Translations under genes and position numbers: made by a program
Source: Geosiphon pyriformis
Taxonomy: Eukaryota; Glomeromycota; Glomeromycetes; Archaeosporales; Geosiphonaceae
Length of the DNA: 10,612 nt
NCBI GenBank assembly: GCA_016748015.1
Contig: JAAOMT010000584.1
Location: 1-10,612 of the forward strand
Reading direction: 5' to 3'
Part shown: one piece after another, positions 7,737 through 10,612 of the stretch
How the letters are laid out: every line of letters starts with the position of its first letter
How positions within the stretch are numbered: position 1 is the first letter of the stretch
The notes under the pieces: model-generated
Seen by the model: the letters and a program-made list of their open reading frames with translations, nothing else
Database searches by the model: none
What the model was told of the DNA's origin: nothing

Positions 7737-10612
7737 AAGCCAACAATGAATCAAACGGTACATAAACTTGATTCCATCGGACGTTGTCTCGTTATTGAAT
7801 TATTGGTCCAACAAGATAGAACAATTATACTTTCACTTCGGTGCCCATATAATAATTCCTTTCTCAAGTTTACACCTGATGGCACAGCTTCTCTAAATAA
7901 CTACACTGATATTGAAATATTAAACTCTAATTATTTTTTAGTGGCTTATAACAGTCCAGAACACAGCAATCTATTTTCGTGGAATGGAACATTAATTCAA
8001 AGGTTTTTGTTTAATAACTCTTAAAGATAAAAATCTTTTGATTTTAAAAAAATAAACTTTATATTGATACAACACTTTATACAGTGATCTATTTAAAATT
8101 GACGATCTATTTAAATATGCCTTTCCTTTAAATTGTCAGTCAACAAAAAATATTCAACAAGATAAAAAACTCCTTAGGACTTGTAGAGTTTTTAATTATA
8201 ATTCGAACAGTGAAGAAATAGAATGGACTGTTTTTAATGCTCCGTAAGTTAATGTACATTATATATAATAATTGAATATGAATTTCAAATAAATAACCTT
8301 ACACATTCAATTCACATTTAGAACCTATTCCAACGAAAACATCACCCCAATACATCATTCCAAGTTTAAAATGAAAGGGAATTCTGAGGGTTCTTCAACT
8401 TTTGACACAATCGACGGAAGCTTCGGATTAGCATATCTGGCTAAATTTGATCTCAATACAAACATAAAGACATACTCATTATACGTTACATTTTGGGAGC
8501 CGGAAACAGCTGATTTTGGTCCTCATTTTCTACTCCACCAAAGTGAATCAACTTCTGAACGTTTATATGAAAGTTTATCTAATTGTGGTGCTCAAATAAA
8601 TGCTGTGGGATATTATTGTGATCTGGGAAAAAACCGAATATCATTTCTCCGAAGTGGGGCAGTATTAGAATTCAACACTGATAATATTGATACTACAATC
8701 TCACTGGCTTATGGTGGATTATTAAAAAAAATATGGTTCGGGGAAGATACAGTATTCGAATTATATGATCAAAATGAAGCTAAGAATGATTCATGGAATA
8801 TCTCGGGTCTGTTTAGTGACAATTCCTATACTATCTTATCAAACAATACTTTTTGGGCTGTTACATCAGTCGGGAACAATGTTACCGTCTATACTAAAAA
8901 TTTACCATCCTTTTTAAAAAAAGGTTAGTAAGATTAAATGGAATGAGGTAGATTTTCATGATTTTTATTAATTTTTTTATTATTTGAACAGACACTAGAT
9001 ATGAAAATCCTTTTATCAATACTACCAACCCTCGTATTAATGAAACGATTCCATTTGGGGCTCGAGAAATAAAGATTAATTATTCCGTGGAAATTGCACT
9101 TTCAAATAATAATATTTCTATCTATCAAAACAATGAAACTGAACCAATTCTGAGGCAAAGTATCTCTGCAAAGTCACAATATTGTCATGTGGATAATAAA
9201 ACTATTAGAGTGGATGTTTTTGGAAGCACATTTAATCAACCGGATAAAGATTATTTTATTGTCGTCGATAATAATTTTGTGAAAGATGTACAATATAATG
9301 AAGCCATTAAAGGTATTAATAGAAATATATGGCAATTTAAAACAGGTAAACGTACATATTTTTAATTTTTTCTTTTCTGACAAATTTGTTTTAAAGATTA
9401 ATAATTCATTGATTCATTCGTTTGTTTGTTTGTTTGTTTTTTCATTTCGTTTGAATGCTTTAGATGGAAAAGAAAGCAAACATGCAGGTAAGAAGGTTTA
9501 TTGTTTATTTTTTATTTTTTATTTTTTATTAGAAAATTTTTAAGGTCGCTATCTAAATAAAATACATAATAATTATTGATTTTAAGCTACCCTGATTGGA
9601 TTCTTACGTCTGAATACAAATTTCTCGGATTTCAACAAAATTAACAACGAACGAGAAGTTTTCAAAACACTTGAAAATCAATTATCTTTTACAATTCCTG
9701 TTGAAAGAAGTCGTATCAAAATTATTGATCATAAGACTGATAAATCTAAATCAGAATCAGTAGGCCGAGAAATAATAGTACTTCAAATTTCTTCAAAAAG
9801 CGGTTCTAAAAATCCAATGGAAATTGCACATGACCTCAATGCATTAATCGAAAATAAATGGTTCACTCCCATTAGCACTTATTCATACACGGGCTTTTTA
9901 GATGAGACTTTTGGGTTCCAAGTTCAACGTGAGCGAGCATTAATTAATATTCATTATTTGATTTCTATTAAACTGTATATCATTTAATAATTATTTGTTT
10001 TTAGCAAATTTTTGGAAAGAATATAAATTTCAACTAATTGCAATTCCTTTTATTGCAATAATATTAATGGCTCTATATTTTATAGGAAAAAAGAAAAATC
10101 CAAAGGTATTTGATTTATTTTTTTGCTGTTATATTGGGATTTAATTATTGTGGTTTAAAGTTTAAAATTAAATAACTATTTTAATAACTTTTACAAATTT
10201 TAGGGTAATAGCTTTGCAGTTGTTTCTATTACATTAATTCTAGTCGATATCATATTTGACATCACATTCACTATAAAAAACGGAAAAGATGTGGGATTTT
10301 TATATTTACCAAGGTAATTAATTTGTAAATTGTAAATGCATTAATAATTTAAGAACAACAAAGATAATTAATTCATATATGTTTCTTTGAACAGTATTAT
10401 ATTCCTAGCAATACCTTTTCTTTTCAACACAGGACTGGCAGGATACATCATATTCAATGAGATTAGCATTAATAGTGAATATGTTGTATGGTTTCGGCAA
10501 TTTGGCAAGCCCGCTTCCTTATTTACTATACTATCTGCCGCTGATATAGATGCTCTGAATCTTTTGCATTCAAAGTATGCAAACTTAGGGATTTTCAGTG
10601 CACCGATTTCCA
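7647..10612 (+). CDS. Multi-exon membrane protein with large glycosylated ectodomain and C-terminal membrane segments (3' end beyond window)
   Basis: I propose nine exons: 7647-8002, 8085-8243, 8322-8923, 8992-9345, 9464-9487, 9587-9928, 10005-10105, 10204-10313 and 10395-10612+. All eight introns (68-118 nt) begin GT and end AG, and every junction keeps one frame, giving 755 residues before the window ends. The start is the first ATG of the frame, directly before a hydrophobic stretch (about residues 5-30) that looks like a signal peptide or signal anchor. The ectodomain (about 31-620) carries many N-x-S/T sequons and few cysteines, so it is probably secretory-pathway exposed. Membrane segments follow at about 624-640, 650-669 and 684-703, then a region with EYVVWFRQFGKPASLFTIL. 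I recognise the style from glomeromycotan gene families but cannot name a function; a surface or sensor role is only inference. The first donor is ambiguous: 8003 (GTTTTT) and 8009 (GTTTAA) both keep frame. Multi-membrane topology is predicted by eye. Confidence 0.82.
7737..8923 (+). other. Beta-rich N-terminal ectodomain (exons 1-3)
   Basis: Residues about 31-372 alternate short hydrophobic strands with polar turns. Examples are RCLVIELLVQQ, TIILSLRCP, YFLVAYNS, LFSWNGTLI, NRISFLRSG and NNTFWAVTSVGNN. Repeating strand-turn-strand units with Trp/Tyr and Gly suggest a beta-propeller or beta-sandwich, but I see no clean repeat consensus and do not assign a family. Sequons seen include NQT, NNS, NYT, NGT, NDS, NIS, NNT and NVT. 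A 12-bp sequence is repeated 18 bp apart at the start of exon 2 (DLFK twice). Confidence 0.45.
8086..8115 (+). repeat. 12-bp direct repeat GATCTATTTAAA, 18 bp apart
   Basis: Copies lie at 8086-8097 and 8104-8115, immediately after the intron 1 acceptor. The 18-bp offset is in frame and encodes DLFKID followed by DLFKYA. It could be a small in-frame duplication that lengthened exon 2. Confidence 0.7.
8992..9345 (+). other. Possible Ig-like ectodomain part (exon 4)
   Basis: Residues about 373-490, essentially one exon. The pattern EIKINYSVEIALS followed by NISIYQ, ILRQ, a single Cys, TIRVDVFGSTFNQP and DYFIVVDNNFV resembles the order of strands in SbsA-type (Big_5-like) Ig domains, where an ITFS-P-V strand is followed by a value strand and a ladder of beta strands. 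This is pattern resemblance only. Sequons are dense here (NTT, NET, NYS, NIS, NET, NKT), which supports an extracellular position. Confidence 0.35.
9421..9438. repeat. (TTTG)n microsatellite in intron 4
   Basis: Four TTTG units upstream of the microexon acceptor, acting as part of a long pyrimidine-rich tract. Confidence 0.85.
9464..9487 (+). other. 24-nt microexon (exon 5) of the membrane protein
   Basis: This exon is bounded by TTTAG upstream and GTAAGA downstream. Both flanking introns interrupt after codon position 1, so inclusion adds eight residues (DGKESKHA) and skipping keeps the frame, joining the final G of exon 4 to CT of exon 6 as an Ala codon. The insert is hydrophilic and charged. 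It lies between the possible Ig-like part and the next alpha/beta part. The upstream intron contains a TTTG run and the downstream intron an ATTTTTT run. Confidence 0.6.
9507..9527. repeat. (ATTTTTT)3 tandem repeat in intron 5
   Basis: Three perfect heptamers just downstream of the microexon donor. Confidence 0.85.
9587..9928 (+). other. Membrane-proximal alpha/beta ectodomain part, possibly SEA-like (exon 6)
   Basis: Residues about 499-612 sit just outside the first C-terminal membrane segment. The layout is a strand (LIGFLRLN), a helix-like stretch (DFNKINNEREVFKTLENQL), a strand (RIKIIDHK), a strong strand (REIIVLQISSK), another helix (PMEIAHDLNALIENK) and a closing strand. This beta-alpha-beta-beta-alpha-beta order and membrane-proximal location fit a ferredoxin-like or SEA-type fold. 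I see no GSVVV-type autoproteolysis motif, so the family call is tentative. Confidence 0.35.
10005..10612 (+). other. C-terminal membrane region with three predicted segments (exons 7-9)
   Basis: Three hydrophobic stretches are visible, one per exon: LIAIPFIAIILMALYFIG followed by basic KKKNPK; FAVVSITLILVDIIFDITF; and SIIFLAIPFLFNTGLAGYIIF. The lysine-rich stop after the first suggests its C-terminal side is cytosolic. After the third comes a soluble segment with VWFRQFGKPASLFTILSAAD and LGIFSAPIS, after which the window ends. The second stretch contains two Asp residues, so it may be reentrant or line a polar interior. Confidence 0.6.

Noticed and set aside
9174-9383. Minus-strand ORF
   Set aside because: Lies antisense to exon 4, which splices in frame and has sequons and domain-like pattern; it is a shadow.
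9286-9543. Plus-strand ORF across exon 4 end and introns 4-5
   Set aside because: It is in another frame from the exon and runs through TTTG and ATTTTTT repeats; composition artefact.
1-10612. tRNA, rRNA, CRISPR array or bacterial operon signals
   Set aside because: No cloverleaf, conserved rRNA block, spaced identical repeats or ribosome-binding-site-led gene runs were seen; the introns show this is eukaryotic.

Overview
This window reads as nuclear DNA of a fungus with a very AT-rich genome. Short spliceosomal introns (68-118 nt, GT...AG) interrupt the one clear gene. Long AT-only stretches, many simple-sequence runs and decayed gene pieces separate the coding blocks. Together with protein styles I recognise only in a general way (secreted class 3 lipase, kelch-like repeats, a large glycosylated membrane protein), this fits an arbuscular mycorrhizal fungus of the Rhizophagus/Glomeromycotina type. 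That assignment is inference; no rRNA or marker gene is present.

Layout. 1-2870 is AT-rich intergenic DNA with a few short unconvincing open frames. 2871-4006 (minus) is a broken class 3 lipase gene. Its C-terminal half is clear (nucleophile elbow, TFGAPRVGN, GND, GTEIWI), but the catalytic Ser is Gly and the catalytic His is Asp. Stops and frame changes run through it. 4007-4716 is AT-rich with no gene seen. 4717-6190 (minus) holds scattered coding-like fragments: a kelch-like piece, a Thr-rich piece, a hydrophobic membrane-like piece and a basic tail. They could be one decayed kelch/membrane gene, but this is weak. 6191-7646 is intergenic, with one unexplained plus-strand open frame (6321-6503) and several microsatellites.

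7647-10612 (plus) is the main gene. It has nine exons that splice in frame and runs off the right edge. It encodes an N-terminal signal or anchor, a large N-glycosylated ectodomain (a beta-rich part, a possible Ig-like part, and a compact alpha/beta part that may be SEA-like), then at least three membrane segments and a conserved-looking post-membrane region. A 24-nt phase-symmetric microexon lies between the second and third ectodomain parts.

I see no operon logic, tRNA, rRNA, CRISPR array or intact transposon. The intact gene and the broken ones look like members of expanded, fast-turning-over surface/secreted families in an accessory region, not parts of one pathway.
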